A stretch of 53,568 bases of DNA. Source: an uncultured Bacteroidales bacterium. Its GTDB lineage: Bacteria > Bacteroidota > Bacteroidia > Bacteroidales > Paludibacteraceae. This document shows positions 1 through 8,401 of this stretch, in pieces. The position numbers and the translations under genes are program-made. The notes under the pieces are model-generated. The model made no database searches, was not told the origin of the DNA, and was given only the letters and a program-made list of their open reading frames with translations. How positions within the stretch are numbered: the first letter of the stretch is position 1; every line of letters starts with the position of its first letter. The DNA lies in NCBI GenBank assembly GCA_946626605.1, contig CAMOUL010000014.1, forward strand, positions 1 to 53,568. Reading direction: 5' to 3'.

Positions 1-25
1 AATTTACGCATAATAGTCTCATAAT

Positions 26-2263
26 TTATATTCGTTCACCATGTAGTTTCGTGGGGTTGAGTCGGCTGAGCGGAGTGCGCGGGTCATTGCCGCAGAAGGA
101 GATAATCCGTCCGTCATCGCCCACTTCCGCAAGTGGCGTATCTCCGGACAGGATACGCCATTTGGCATCTCCGCCGGTATAAGGGATGGCATCAAAACCG
201 CCGTCCTCGTGATAGTTGTTGATATAACTCACAAGGTCTTCGAGTGTTGCAAAATCCGCCCAATCGATATTCAAACTCTTGTTGATATAATCATCCGCCG
301 CACAGACACTTTCGCGGGTATAGACCATGTGCAGCGTCTCGCCTTCCTCCTTTTGGGCGGACTCTTCTTTCTGTTTCTTGCGGCGGGCTTGGTAGTCTTC
401 CAGTTCAAAGGCTTTGCGCTCAAGGTCGTCCATATAAAACTCCATGTCGCTGTCCTGCCCGTGGTCGTGCGCCACGGCGGCACAGAGCAGTTTGCAGAAA
501 TGCGCTGCATCCAGCTTGCGTCCTGTGATGGTCTCTATCGTGCCTTCCGGATTCTTATGAAAATAACGGCACGTGGCATCCACATTCTCCCCTTGCCGGA
601 TGACGACATGCAGGCTGTAACTGTCAATCGTAGCAAACGGTTCCCTGCCGTCGTAACCGAAGTCATACAAACGGCCCTTGTATCTCAACCGCGCTATCTC
701 GTCTTCCAAATAGAGGCGTGCTTCCTCATCTTCGTAGATGGTTATTCCCTTTTCCTTTTGCGGTTCGTCTTTTGGGTCAAAGGCTTTTTCGAGTTCGCGG
801 AGGTTGAAGTCTTTCTTGCCGGATCGGAGGGCGTACGCCATCATCTCGCAGAAGGTCTTGGTGTCGCAGGGGTGCCCGAAAGGTGTGAAGGTCTTTCCGC
901 TCTTCCAGTCATCGGCATAGGCGGCAAGGACAGCACCGTTGGTGCCATGGATACGCAGGACGGCACTTTTTTTATACCCTCTTAGGCGGAGGCCGCTTCT
1001 CCCGTTCCGTCGGGAGAACGCTCCGGGAATGAAGAGATACAGTGCATTGGCTTCTTCGACATTATCGTTCAAATGGTATTTATGTCCATCGACGATGATG
1101 TATAATATCTCGTGCTCATAGTGGTGCTCCTCGCGTCCGCCTTCCTCTTCGCCATACCTGCCGAACTCAATGCCGTCAGCCTGATACCATACTTCGCGCG
1201 TCTCAAACCGCGTCAGTTCATCCACCCTGCTCTCCAACTCATCTATCTGCCAATCGTAGCCATCGTCAATAGCGGTCGTGAGCAGCATACAGAAAGACTT
1301 GGCGTCATGTTTATGACCTGTGATTGTTTGGCACAGGTACTTCGGGTTTTTCACGAACTCCCTGCACTCGTCCTCCACGAGGAACGAGTTGTGTATGTAA
1401 GCCGTCTCTCCGTCGTGCCCGAGGATGATCGCCATCGGCTCGTAGCCGTGTCCGCTGAAGGTGTAGTCCTTTCCGTTGTAGCGCAGTTTAAGTGCGTCGC
1501 CGTCGTAGAAGAGTTTCCGCGCACCATCTTCATAGACAACTTTGCCGTGCCTCTGCCGGCGTTCCTCCTCGCGTTTCATCTCAGCCATCTCCTCCTCTGA
1601 AGGGTTGTCAAGCAGTTCCTGCGGCGGGAGGAGAACGGGCGGACCATCTGTCTCGGCATTGTTCTTAGGCGGGAAGAGGCGGTCGAGGCGCTCCATTTGA
1701 TTCCGGTAATCGTTGCGGTCCATTTTGCCGTCTATCAATGCGAGGGCGAAGACGGAAGCCATGATGTTCCGTTTGATGACGAAGAAGCGTTTCTCGAAAG
1801 TAGGATGATCATCGTCGCCGTGTCTGTACCGGCGCTGTAGGATACAGCGTCTCTGCTCTTTGTCCGTTCCCACATAACTCCAGCACGGATACCCGGGATC
1901 TTCGCAGAAGAACCACCACTCCTTGAACTCCGACTCGTGCATCGTCACGGGTTCCTCTCCATAGTCCTGGAAGTTGGCGATATCGCTGTCGGAAGGGAAC
2001 CGGCATCCGCCCGGTTGCTTGGCGGGATAAGGAAATTGCGTTGTCCCCGGCTGCGGCTCGGGTTGAGGATGAGGTTCTGGCTTTGGTTGAGGCTTTGGTT
2101 GAGGTGCAGGCTTAGCCTGTTCCTTTTTTGCGGGCTTGGGCTCGGGCCGATGTTTCGGAATCGGGCAACCGTATTTACACTTCGGCTCCGAAGGACGAGG
2201 ATGAGCATGCAGATAGTAATAGACTATCGCTCCTATTGCTATGAGAAGACAAATTGTTACCAT
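26..2263 (-). CDS. membrane-anchored protein with three internal repeats, unknown function
   Basis: 745 residues. An uncleaved N-terminal membrane segment (about residues 2-20) is followed by a Pro/Lys/Gln-rich linker (about 22-85), which suggests a spacer carrying the rest away from the membrane. The body holds three related units, at about 242-345, 358-492 and 507-622. The first and third are the most alike: each has YEDxxARxLxxxDxxxLRYxGxxYxF near its start and a TITGxKxDAxxFCxLL segment near its end; the middle one keeps the DTKTFCEMM version of that segment. A separate C-terminal part (about 645-745) is rich in aromatic and acidic residues. I do not recognise a family. It is the last gene of a unit with the two genes upstream (31-bp gap). 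Function cannot be assigned; a cell-envelope location is an inference from the anchor and linker. Confidence 0.7.
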   Translation of the reverse strand: MVTICLLIAIGAIVYYYLHAHPRPSEPKCKYGCPIPKHRPEPKPAKKEQAKPAPQPKPQPKPEPHPQPEPQPGTTQFPYPAKQPGGCRFPSDSDIANFQDYGEEPVTMHESEFKEWWFFCEDPGYPCWSYVGTDKEQRRCILQRRYRHGDDDHPTFEKRFFVIKRNIMASVFALALIDGKMDRNDYRNQMERLDRLFPPKNNAETDGPPVLLPPQELLDNPSEEEMAEMKREEERRQRHGKVVYEDGARKLFYDGDALKLRYNGKDYTFSGHGYEPMAIILGHDGETAYIHNSFLVEDECREFVKNPKYLCQTITGHKHDAKSFCMLLTTAIDDGYDWQIDELESRVDELTRFETREVWYQADGIEFGRYGEEEGGREEHHYEHEILYIIVDGHKYHLNDNVEEANALYLFIPGAFSRRNGRSGLRLRGYKKSAVLRIHGTNGAVLAAYADDWKSGKTFTPFGHPCDTKTFCEMMAYALRSGKKDFNLRELEKAFDPKDEPQKEKGITIYEDEEARLYLEDEIARLRYKGRLYDFGYDGREPFATIDSYSLHVVIRQGENVDATCRYFHKNPEGTIETITGRKLDAAHFCKLLCAAVAHDHGQDSDMEFYMDDLERKAFELEDYQARRKKQKEESAQKEEGETLHMVYTRESVCAADDYINKSLNIDWADFATLEDLVSYINNYHEDGGFDAIPYTGGDAKWRILSGDTPLAEVGDDGRIISFCGNDPRTPLSRLNPTKLHGERI

Positions 2264-2270
2264 ATTTATG

Positions 2271-2300
2271 GGTTAGGGATTAGAAGATTAGAGGTTAGGG
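2271..2300. repeat. degenerate direct repeat TTAGxGATTAGAAGATTAGAGGTTAG
   Basis: The word GATTAG/GGTTAG recurs four times in 30 bp. It fills the gap between the genes ending at 2295 and starting at 2263 and overlaps the stop region of the former. It is one of many such locus-specific word repeats in the window. Confidence 0.6.
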
Positions 2301-3677
2301 GCATGTGGTCAAGAGGTTAGCGCAGACCCACTCTTCGTCTATCCACCCGAAGACGGCGTAGTACTGCGGGGACTCTTCCCAGTCCCAGTTATTCGGGTTG
2401 GTTCGGCATAGGACGCGGCGCGTCTTGGGATTGGCGTCGAGGACGTCCAGATGGCAGGAGACCTTCAGTTTGTCCCATACTTTCTTTCCTTCGGACTCTT
2501 TGTACATCTTGATGGTCTGACCGCCGTAGTTACGGGAGATGAAACTGACCGAATCGGTCTTGATGATCGGATAGCGCATGCCGGCAAAGGGGTCTTTATA
2601 GCGCGAGGCGGCAGGGATAGGATCGCCGTTCTCGTCCTCTTCGTCCAGATACATCGTCAGATCTTCATCCAAGCACCAATGGCTCATCACGATCCACCAT
2701 CCGTCGTGCAAAGGATAGAGGTTGCCCTCAAAGGCGTAGCCCATATAGTCGAAGCAGAGATAGAAAGCTTCTTTCTCACTGACATCCGCCGGCAGCGCCT
2801 TCAGTTCACCCAAAACTGCGGTGGACCAGTACTCGATGGATTTATGATTTAGGGTTTCTGATTTAGGATTTATTTCCGATTCCGGTACAATAAAATCGGA
2901 GCCTAACTCTTCGTCTGCGGGAGTCCATTCGTACAACACCTCTTCATCCACCCATGAACGGAAAGAGGTCATGTTACCTTCCCGGTCGAACTCGTAGCGG
3001 TTGCCCCATTTTCGTCCGTCGGACTTCCATTGATGGCTGACCGCCTTCACGCCTACCGGCAGATCGAAGAGCGCTATATCCTTATAATATTTTATTTCGC
3101 GCACGATCACGCTCGCGCACGTATAGCCATCCTCACTCGTATGGACCATCTCGAACCAGTTACCCTTACGGTCATACCGAACACCGAAATAATTGCTCGT
3201 CGGGCCGTCCGGTGTCCATTGGTTATAACAGAACGTCGTGTCGCCGTGTTCTTTCTCTGCTTTGTCCCGGAAATCCGCCCCCTTGTATTGAGGAGGAAAG
3301 AGCTCGAGCGTCAGATCCGCCCACTCATCAACGGTGTTATAATCGGCGTTGTAGGTCTCCTCGAAAATGATTTTTCCCTGCTCGTCGTAAGCATAGCGGT
3401 AATGCGCCCAGAGACCGAAGACGCAACCGCCGTTCTCGAAGAAAGGATGCGTATATTCGTAATACTCCGTCAGCCGCCCGCGGGTGTCGAACCGCCATAT
3501 CTTCTTGCCGTAGCTGTTGTAGTCATACTCCGTCACCTCCTGTACCGCTCCGCGCAGGCCGAACCAAGCCAGATGGTCCTCCGGCACCGAGTCCCGGGGG
3601 ATGGTCAGCTCTTGCGCCCCGATGGGGACAAAGAACAAAGAGCCAAGAGCTAAGAGCCAAGAGCCAAGACGTTTCAT
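2295..3677 (-). CDS. exported protein with YD/RHS-like segments, unknown function
   Basis: 460 residues from the start chosen here. The frame stays open upstream to 3884, but ATG at 3677 starts a clear signal peptide (MKRLGSWLLALGSLFF... ending GAQ) and overlaps the stop of the upstream gene as ATGA, so it is the better start and implies translational coupling. The mature protein has short segments of the type YxxYGxxxxRFDTRGRLxExxEY and RYDRKGNWxEM, reminiscent of YD/RHS repeats found in cell-surface proteins. I do not recognise the C-terminal half. The signal peptide is partly encoded by a direct repeat (3637-3670), and residues around ESEINPKSETLNHKS are encoded by another (2838-2874). The predicted location is periplasm or outer membrane. 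Confidence 0.7.
   Translation of the reverse strand: MKRLGSWLLALGSLFFVPIGAQELTIPRDSVPEDHLAWFGLRGAVQEVTEYDYNSYGKKIWRFDTRGRLTEYYEYTHPFFENGGCVFGLWAHYRYAYDEQGKIIFEETYNADYNTVDEWADLTLELFPPQYKGADFRDKAEKEHGDTTFCYNQWTPDGPTSNYFGVRYDRKGNWFEMVHTSEDGYTCASVIVREIKYYKDIALFDLPVGVKAVSHQWKSDGRKWGNRYEFDREGNMTSFRSWVDEEVLYEWTPADEELGSDFIVPESEINPKSETLNHKSIEYWSTAVLGELKALPADVSEKEAFYLCFDYMGYAFEGNLYPLHDGWWIVMSHWCLDEDLTMYLDEEDENGDPIPAASRYKDPFAGMRYPIIKTDSVSFISRNYGGQTIKMYKESEGKKVWDKLKVSCHLDVLDANPKTRRVLCRTNPNNWDWEESPQYYAVFGWIDEEWVCANLLTTCP
2838..2874. repeat. in-frame degenerate repeat (GATTTAT/GATTTAG words) inside a CDS
   Basis: GATTTATGATTTAGGG, then CTGATTTAGGATTTAT: four copies of GATTTA-type words in 37 bp, translated in frame as a short polar segment of the exported protein. 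Confidence 0.6.
3637..3670. repeat. direct repeat (GAGCCAA words) inside a signal peptide
   Basis: The words AGAGCCA/AGAGCTA occur four times in tandem with slight changes and encode the LGSWLLALGSLF core of the signal peptide of the gene that starts at 3677. Confidence 0.65.
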
Positions 3678-4288
3678 TCCTTCACTTCGGGTTTGATACG
3701 AACGATCTTTGCCGGCAGATTGTCGCCATAGCAGATGCCGCCCCATTGGTCGTTGACGATGCCGCCTTTGGGTTTCTCCATGACGGCCTTGTCCAGCGAT
3801 AACTCTTTCACTTTGACCGAGAGGTTCGCCGTCGTGGTCTCTGCGCGGAAGAGGGCTTTTTGCACATTCAGGGTTCCGTGACATTTCAGCGCATGCATGC
3901 CCTCCTGCGAGTTACGGGAGAGGAGCTGCAGGTCCACGTTCTCCTTGACCGTCAGGTTCGGACACTCGATCGCCGAACCGCTGATATTCGACGTTACGGC
4001 CAGCACCGCCGGCTGCGAAGCCTCGATGATCAGGTTGTCCTTGAAGACCAACGCCGCTTTGAACTCCGCGTTTCCTTTGAGCAGGAGACGCAGGTCTTTG
4101 CCGGTCTCGAAGACTACCAGCCCTTTGCCGAGACTGTACTTGAAACCGTCTTCTAACACCAACGTGTTGGTCGATTTCTCATACTTCACCTTCCCGTTCT
4201 TGAAGATCTCAGAAGGAATACCACTGCCCTTTGCTTGTACCGTCATGGCAGTCAAAAGGATCGCCAAAAAGAAACAAAATTTGCGCAT
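3674..4288 (-). CDS. small exported protein, unknown function
   Basis: 204 residues. Residues 1-19 form a typical signal peptide (MRKFCFFLAILLTAMTVQA). The rest alternates hydrophobic beta-strand-like stretches with short polar turns (for example NTLVLEDGFKYSLGKGLVVF), which suggests an all-beta or beta-helix-like fold. No catalytic motif is visible. It is the first gene of the unit that continues through an ATGA overlap into the gene at 2295-3677 and on to 26-2263; the promoter at 4350-4380 lies 60 bp upstream. An envelope role is inferred only from export. Confidence 0.7.
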   Translation of the reverse strand: MRKFCFFLAILLTAMTVQAKGSGIPSEIFKNGKVKYEKSTNTLVLEDGFKYSLGKGLVVFETGKDLRLLLKGNAEFKAALVFKDNLIIEASQPAVLAVTSNISGSAIECPNLTVKENVDLQLLSRNSQEGMHALKCHGTLNVQKALFRAETTTANLSVKVKELSLDKAVMEKPKGGIVNDQWGGICYGDNLPAKIVRIKPEVKE

Positions 4289-4325
4289 GATATGATAGTG
4301 TTAAAGTGTTAAATTGTCCGGTATA

Positions 4326-4350
4326 AAAAAGCAGCGTCGTTTGACGCTGC
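4326..4350 (-). terminator. hairpin with U tract, overlapping a promoter
   Basis: Perfect 8-bp stem GCAGCGTC/GACGCTGC with a 4-nt loop (4331-4350), followed on the minus strand by TTTTTT. It has the form of an intrinsic terminator reading leftwards. The arm overlaps the -7 box of the promoter at 4350-4380, so it may stop read-through from upstream rather than act on the operon itself. Confidence 0.45.
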
Positions 4351-4380
4351 AAAATTACTGCTTTTCGGGCACGTGTGCAA
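4350..4380 (-). promoter_or_regulatory. Bacteroidota-type promoter for the 26-4288 operon
   Basis: On the minus strand, TTG (4378-4380), 20 bp, TAATTTTG (4350-4357). It fits TTG-N19-21-TAnnTTTG and lies about 60 bp upstream of the first gene. Confidence 0.6.
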
Positions 4381-4467
4381 GTACCTAAAACTCGCATTTT
4401 TATGCATTATAGTCTCTGAAGCTAGATAGCCATAAACCGATTGTATAGTTTTCTCGGTCACAAAATC

Positions 4468-4492
4468 GAAAAAAAGCACCCCGAAGGGTGCT
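4468..4492 (-). terminator. intrinsic terminator behind the VirE remnant
   Basis: Stem AGCACCC/GGGTGCT (4475-4481 and 4486-4492) with a 4-nt loop, then seven U on the minus strand. It sits directly after the stop codon of the remnant. Confidence 0.7.
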
Positions 4493-4496
4493 CTTC

Positions 4497-4805
4497 TTAG
4501 CTGTGCTGCTCGTCGTACTCGGCGATACGCAGGCGCTCGTCTTTGTTGAGCTGGGTGCTGTTCGCCATCTTACAGCTGTAGGCACGCAGTTCAGGCGGCA
4601 GGAGGTGTTCCAGCCACGTGGTCTTGAAGATCCCCTGCTTGCCGACGAGGACGAGCACCTGCTGGTTCACCACCTCGTCGCTGAGCCAACTCGCTACCAT
4701 CGCCACGAACCACTTGCGGAAACAGTTCACCCAGAGCTTCTGCTCTTCTTCGCCGCCGGCGACGGTCACGCGGCTCGCGAGCCAGGCTATCCAGTCGGGC
4801 TGGTC
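4497..4805 (-). pseudogene. 3' remnant of a VirE-type (PF05272-like) primase/helicase gene
   Basis: About 103 residues remain. They include DQPDWIAWLASRVTVAGG, then KLWVNCFRKWFVAMVASWL and a P-loop (VLVGKQGIFKTT), which match the ATPase region of virulence-associated protein E family proteins from integrated elements. The family is normally several hundred residues long. The frame is closed by TAA at 4806-4808, immediately followed on the + strand by ten G. No GTG or ATG start with context is convincing, although GTG at 4769 would open a 90-residue frame. It is a decayed end of a mobile-element gene; no other element genes remain nearby. Confidence 0.65.
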
Positions 4806-4808
4806 TTA

Positions 4809-4818
4809 GGGGGGGGGG
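4809..4818. repeat. run of ten G
   Basis: Homopolymer at the break point of the VirE remnant, between it and the fructokinase terminator. It is slippage-prone and could also be a sequencing or assembly weak point. Confidence 0.7.
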
Positions 4819-4823
4819 TAAAT

Positions 4824-4850
4824 AAAAAAAGGCTCACTTAATAGTGAGCC
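4824..4850 (-). terminator. terminator of the fructan operon
   Basis: Stem GGCTCAC/GTGAGCC (4831-4850, 6-nt loop) followed on the minus strand by seven U. It lies 23 bp after the fructokinase stop and marks the end of the long operon. Confidence 0.8.
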
Positions 4851-4873
4851 TGAATGGGTTGCGGGGTCTGGGG

Positions 4874-5779
4874 TTATGCCTTGAGTTCCGCAGGGAGAAG
4901 AGGCATGGCGCCGCGCTGGGTGCAGACGTAGGCAGAGACGGCTACGGCTTTCTCATGCGCCTCGCGGATGGTCTTGCCGAGGAGGAGCTGGGCTACGAAA
5001 GTAGCAGTGAAGCTATCTCCGGCACCGACGGTGTCAGCCACTTGCACTTTGGGCGTAGCTACATAACTCTCTTTGGAAGCCGTGAAGACATAAGAGCCGA
5101 TGGCACCACAGGTGAGGATGAGCATATCCAGCTCGTAACGCGCAATGAGTTCGCGGCAGATGCGGCGGGTCTTGTCTGCGTCCTCCGCAATGAGTTTGCC
5201 GGGAACGGTAGGTTCGCCGAGAAGCATGGTAGCCACGACATCGAGTTCCTCGTCATTGATCTTGAGCACATTCGCCCGCTGAAGGGATTCCGCGATCACT
5301 TCGGCGGTGTACCAAGACTGACGGAGGTTAATGTCAAAGACCTTGAGTGCATCCTCCGGCATAGCGTCAAGAATCGCTTGGATGGTCTCCCGGCTGGTTT
5401 GAGAACGCTGCGCGAGTGAACCAAAGCACGCGGCCTGCGCCTGATGCGCGACCTCTAACATGCTGTTGGTGAGGGGGATGTTATCCCAGGCTACGCCGAG
5501 ACAGATCTCGTATTGCGGTACACCTTTGTCGTCGAGGGTGACCTTGACCGTGCCGGTAGGTTGTTCTACGACGGGTAAGATATGATTGAGGTGCACTTTC
5601 TCGAAGGTATCTACTATCTCGTCACCAAGTTCGTCAGCGCCGATAGCGGAGATAGCACATCCGTTGAGTCCGAATTGGGATACATGATAAGCGAAGTTAG
5701 CGGGCGCGCCACCGAGTTTGCGTCCTTCCGGGAGGCAGTCAAAGAGCGCCTCACCGATACCGATAACGTATTTTTTCAT
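4874..5779 (-). CDS. fructokinase, PfkB family
   Basis: 301 residues, normal for the family. It phosphorylates fructose, feeding fructose released from fructan into glycolysis in the cytoplasm. PfkB signatures are present: the GGAPANFA motif near residue 23 and the second signature DTVGAGDSFTA with the catalytic base Asp255. It is the last gene of the fructan operon. Its ATG overlaps the stop of the permease gene (TAATG), so the two are probably translationally coupled. The order permease-fructokinase corresponds to BT1758-BT1757 in B. thetaiotaomicron. Another sugar kinase specificity is possible from sequence alone, but context strongly favours fructose. Confidence 0.9.
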   Translation of the reverse strand: MKKYVIGIGEALFDCLPEGRKLGGAPANFAYHVSQFGLNGCAISAIGADELGDEIVDTFEKVHLNHILPVVEQPTGTVKVTLDDKGVPQYEICLGVAWDNIPLTNSMLEVAHQAQAACFGSLAQRSQTSRETIQAILDAMPEDALKVFDINLRQSWYTAEVIAESLQRANVLKINDEELDVVATMLLGEPTVPGKLIAEDADKTRRICRELIARYELDMLILTCGAIGSYVFTASKESYVATPKVQVADTVGAGDSFTATFVAQLLLGKTIREAHEKAVAVSAYVCTQRGAMPLLPAELKA

Positions 5780-6939
5780 TATGCTCTGATTTTAATTGTC
5801 AAATAGGAGAGATAGAGAGCACCGACAGCCATGACGAGGACGGCGCCGAGAGAGCCCATGATATCGGACATAACACCCATGCAAAGCGGGAAGATGGTTC
5901 CTCCGAACAGTCCCATGATCATCAGGCCGGATATCTCGTTCTTGTGCTCGGGGTCATGGTTGAGCGCCTGGGCGAAGCAAATAGAGAAGATATTGGAGTT
6001 ACCGAATCCCACGAGGGCGATACCGGTATAGAGGGCAGCCTGCGAATGGCTCACTGCGAGAAGGATCATCGCTGCGATAATCATGCATACGGAGATCGCG
6101 AAGAACACTTTCTCCGGGATGAGCCGCAGTATAGCCGAGCCGGAGAGGCAACCGATGGTACGGAAGATGAAGTACAGCGAGGTGGCAAATCCGGCAGCCG
6201 CCAAGTCCATCCCCAGACGCTCCATGAGGATCTTCGGCGCCGTGGTGTTGGTACCTACATCGATACCCACATGGCACATGATGCCCAGGAAACAGAGCAG
6301 GATAAAGGGGTTGCCAAGCAGTTTGAAACACTGCGCGAAAGACGATCCTTTCGCTACCGGTTCCTCATGGATGGATGTAAACGCCAGCGCAAGGATAGCC
6401 ACGATACCGATGATGGCATAGATAGGGAAGAGCACTTTCCAGCCCAAGCCCATGTGAGGGATCGCCGCCGTTGCGCCCCACATGGCGATATACGGTGCGA
6501 GGAAAGAGGCAATCGCCTTGACGAACTGACCAAAGGTCAGCGTCGAAGAGAGGTTACCCGTCACGATATTCGACACCAACGGATTAAGCGAAGTCTGCAT
6601 CAGCGCGTTACCTATACCGAGGAGCGAGAAAGCGCAGAGCATCATCGCATAACTCTCGCCGCACAACGGCAGAATGAGTGACAGGACGGTGACGAGGATA
6701 GAGAGAAGGACGGTTTTCTTACGACCGATCTTATTCATCAGCATACCCGTCGGCACGGAGAAGATGAGGAACCAGAAGAAGACGAGGGAGGGCATGATGT
6801 TCGCCTGTGCGTGCGTCAGACCGAGGTCCTGCTGCACGTAGTTGGAGGCGATACCCACCAGGTCCACAAAGCCCATAGTGAAGAAACAGAGCATCACCGA
6901 CAGAAGGGCAAATTTGGAAGTTTTGGGTGTGTTAGACAT
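5779..6939 (-). CDS. MFS sugar permease (FHS-like), probable fructose importer
   Basis: 386 residues with about twelve hydrophobic segments along the whole length, typical of a major facilitator. The motif-A loop GMLMNKIGRKKT follows the second segment (about residues 61-72). It resembles the fucose/glucose-galactose permease type common in Bacteroidota sugar loci. Located in the inner membrane, it would move fructose made in the periplasm into the cytoplasm. It overlaps the fructokinase start by one base and is preceded by a 27-bp gap filled with a TTTAACGA repeat. Substrate is inferred from the operon. Confidence 0.88.
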   Translation of the reverse strand: MSNTPKTSKFALLSVMLCFFTMGFVDLVGIASNYVQQDLGLTHAQANIMPSLVFFWFLIFSVPTGMLMNKIGRKKTVLLSILVTVLSLILPLCGESYAMMLCAFSLLGIGNALMQTSLNPLVSNIVTGNLSSTLTFGQFVKAIASFLAPYIAMWGATAAIPHMGLGWKVLFPIYAIIGIVAILALAFTSIHEEPVAKGSSFAQCFKLLGNPFILLCFLGIMCHVGIDVGTNTTAPKILMERLGMDLAAAGFATSLYFIFRTIGCLSGSAILRLIPEKVFFAISVCMIIAAMILLAVSHSQAALYTGIALVGFGNSNIFSICFAQALNHDPEHKNEISGLMIMGLFGGTIFPLCMGVMSDIMGSLGAVLVMAVGALYLSYLTIKIRA

Positions 6940-6942
6940 ATT

Positions 6943-6972
6943 ATAACGATTTAACGATTTAACAGTTTAACG
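6943..6972. repeat. direct repeat (ACGATTTA/ACAGTTTA words)
   Basis: TAACGATTTAACGATTTAACAG then TTTAACGG: an 8-9 bp word repeated about three times across the junction of the permease start and the GH32 stop. Confidence 0.6.
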
Positions 6973-8382
6973 GATATTATAGATTTTCGCTTCTCCACCC
7001 TGGACATCCAGATGGTTGTAGGGCTCGGAGGGGAAGACGAGGTTGGTCATCGACCAAGCGCCTTCGGCATCAAACGCCTCGATGGAGCAATGGTCGATAA
7101 AGAGAAGAACCTTATAGGTATCTCGTTTGATGAAGAGCGGCGCGACCGTGCGTGCTGCAAAATCATGGGAGAAAGAGCAATCACCCGAAGCCGTGCGATC
7201 CATGGAGAAGGTGCGTCGGTGCACGTCCAGGTTCATGACCACTTTCTCTCCCTTGTCGTTGGAGAGCGTGATGAGCGCATCCTGTTTGCCGTCCAGCTCC
7301 AGTTCGACGATACCGGCATCCGGCAGGTATCTGGTCTCCTCGCCACGAAGCGCCAAAGATTCCGGAGAGGGTTTGACGGCTACGCGGTATTGTCCTTCGT
7401 CATCCTGAAAAAGCGACAGATCGCGGGCGATAGTGTTCTGCGAGCGGAAAGCGACGGTAGGAACGACTTCTGCGTACTGCCAGTTGGACATCCATCCGAT
7501 AGCTACCAAACGACCATCAGGGGAGTTATGGAAAGTGAAAGTGGAGTAATTGTCCTTGCCGTAGTCAAGCCAGTTCATTTGTTCATTTTCACATTTACCA
7601 TTTTCACATTTAAACTCCTTGCCGTCCCAGTCTCCGACGAAATACTGGGTTGCAGAGCCGCCGAACGGTCCACCGGGGTTAATGGAAACGAGGAGGACAA
7701 ATTTGTCGCCGATATGCAGCAACTCCGGGCACTCCCATACGCCTCCGTGGGCGCCAAGGTCTTTGCCAAAAGACGAGAGATAGGTCCACTCCTTAAGATT
7801 CGGCGAGGCATAGAAACGGATCTCCTGCTGGCAAGCGAGCGTCATGAGCCAATGATCGCCATCCCAAGTCACCTTCGGGTCACGGAAATCTGCGATGTCG
7901 CCCATGAGAACCGGGTTTCCTTCGTATTTGGTGAAGGTATAGCCACCATCGGTACTATATGCGATAGACTGGTGCTGCCCAATACGCTCGGACTGAGTGA
8001 AGATAGCTACGATAGCGTTCTCTCCAAAGCCGGCGGTGTTGTTTTTGTCAATGACTGCCGAACCGGAGAAGATCGTCCCGATAGAGTCCGGATAAAGTAC
8101 AATGGGGTGTTCCTCCCAAGTGAGGAGGTCGGTCGAAGTGGCATGTCCCCAGTGCATCGGTCCCCAGGTAGTACCAAAGGGATTGTGCTGGTAGTAGAGG
8201 TGCCATATGCCGTTGGCCTCGTCGTAGAACATACCATTCGGATCATTCATCCAATTGGCAGCAGGTGAGTGGTGATAGACCGACCGGAAAGGTTCGTCGG
8301 TCGGGTGTGTGGCAGGGCGATGAGCGCAGCCCACCAAGAACACGGCAGCCGACAACAATCCAAAAAGAAGGTGTTTTGTCAT
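6967..8382 (-). CDS. GH32 lipoprotein, canonical exo-fructosidase (levanase/inulinase type)
   Basis: 471 residues from the ATG at 8382, chosen because it begins a lipoprotein signal (lipobox LVGC, Cys19); the frame is open upstream to 8433 but without a signal. All three GH32 catalytic motifs are present: NWMNDPNG with nucleophile Asp47, FRDPKV with Asp168 as transition-state stabiliser, and WECPE with acid/base Glu217. The C-terminal part is the beta-sandwich typical of the family. The residues after Cys19 (AHRP) lack the acidic surface-export signal, so a periplasmic location is likely. It would release fructose from imported oligosaccharides. Residues 257-270 (FKCENGKCENEQMN) are encoded by a direct repeat and look like an in-frame insertion just before the conserved LDYGKDNY segment. 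Confidence 0.92.
   Translation of the reverse strand: MTKHLLFGLLSAAVFLVGCAHRPATHPTDEPFRSVYHHSPAANWMNDPNGMFYDEANGIWHLYYQHNPFGTTWGPMHWGHATSTDLLTWEEHPIVLYPDSIGTIFSGSAVIDKNNTAGFGENAIVAIFTQSERIGQHQSIAYSTDGGYTFTKYEGNPVLMGDIADFRDPKVTWDGDHWLMTLACQQEIRFYASPNLKEWTYLSSFGKDLGAHGGVWECPELLHIGDKFVLLVSINPGGPFGGSATQYFVGDWDGKEFKCENGKCENEQMNWLDYGKDNYSTFTFHNSPDGRLVAIGWMSNWQYAEVVPTVAFRSQNTIARDLSLFQDDEGQYRVAVKPSPESLALRGEETRYLPDAGIVELELDGKQDALITLSNDKGEKVVMNLDVHRRTFSMDRTASGDCSFSHDFAARTVAPLFIKRDTYKVLLFIDHCSIEAFDAEGAWSMTNLVFPSEPYNHLDVQGGEAKIYNIR
7574..7613. repeat. in-frame direct repeat (CATTT-TCACATTT words) inside the GH32 gene
   Basis: TTCATTTG, TTCATTTTCACATTTACC and ATTTTCACATTTAA: about four copies of a CATTT(TC/AC) word, read in frame on the minus strand as FKCENGKCENEQ. 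Confidence 0.65.
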
Positions 8383-8401
8383 AGAATGTATTTTTATGTG
8401 A

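Noticed and set aside
3678..3884. Longer start for the exported protein at 2295
   Set aside because: The extension is a shadow of the upstream gene in another frame, rich in Arg and without a signal; the ATGA overlap supports 3677.
4326..4350. Hairpin as a riboswitch or leader attenuator of the 26-4288 operon
   Set aside because: The expected transcript start falls inside the hairpin, so the transcript would not contain the full stem.
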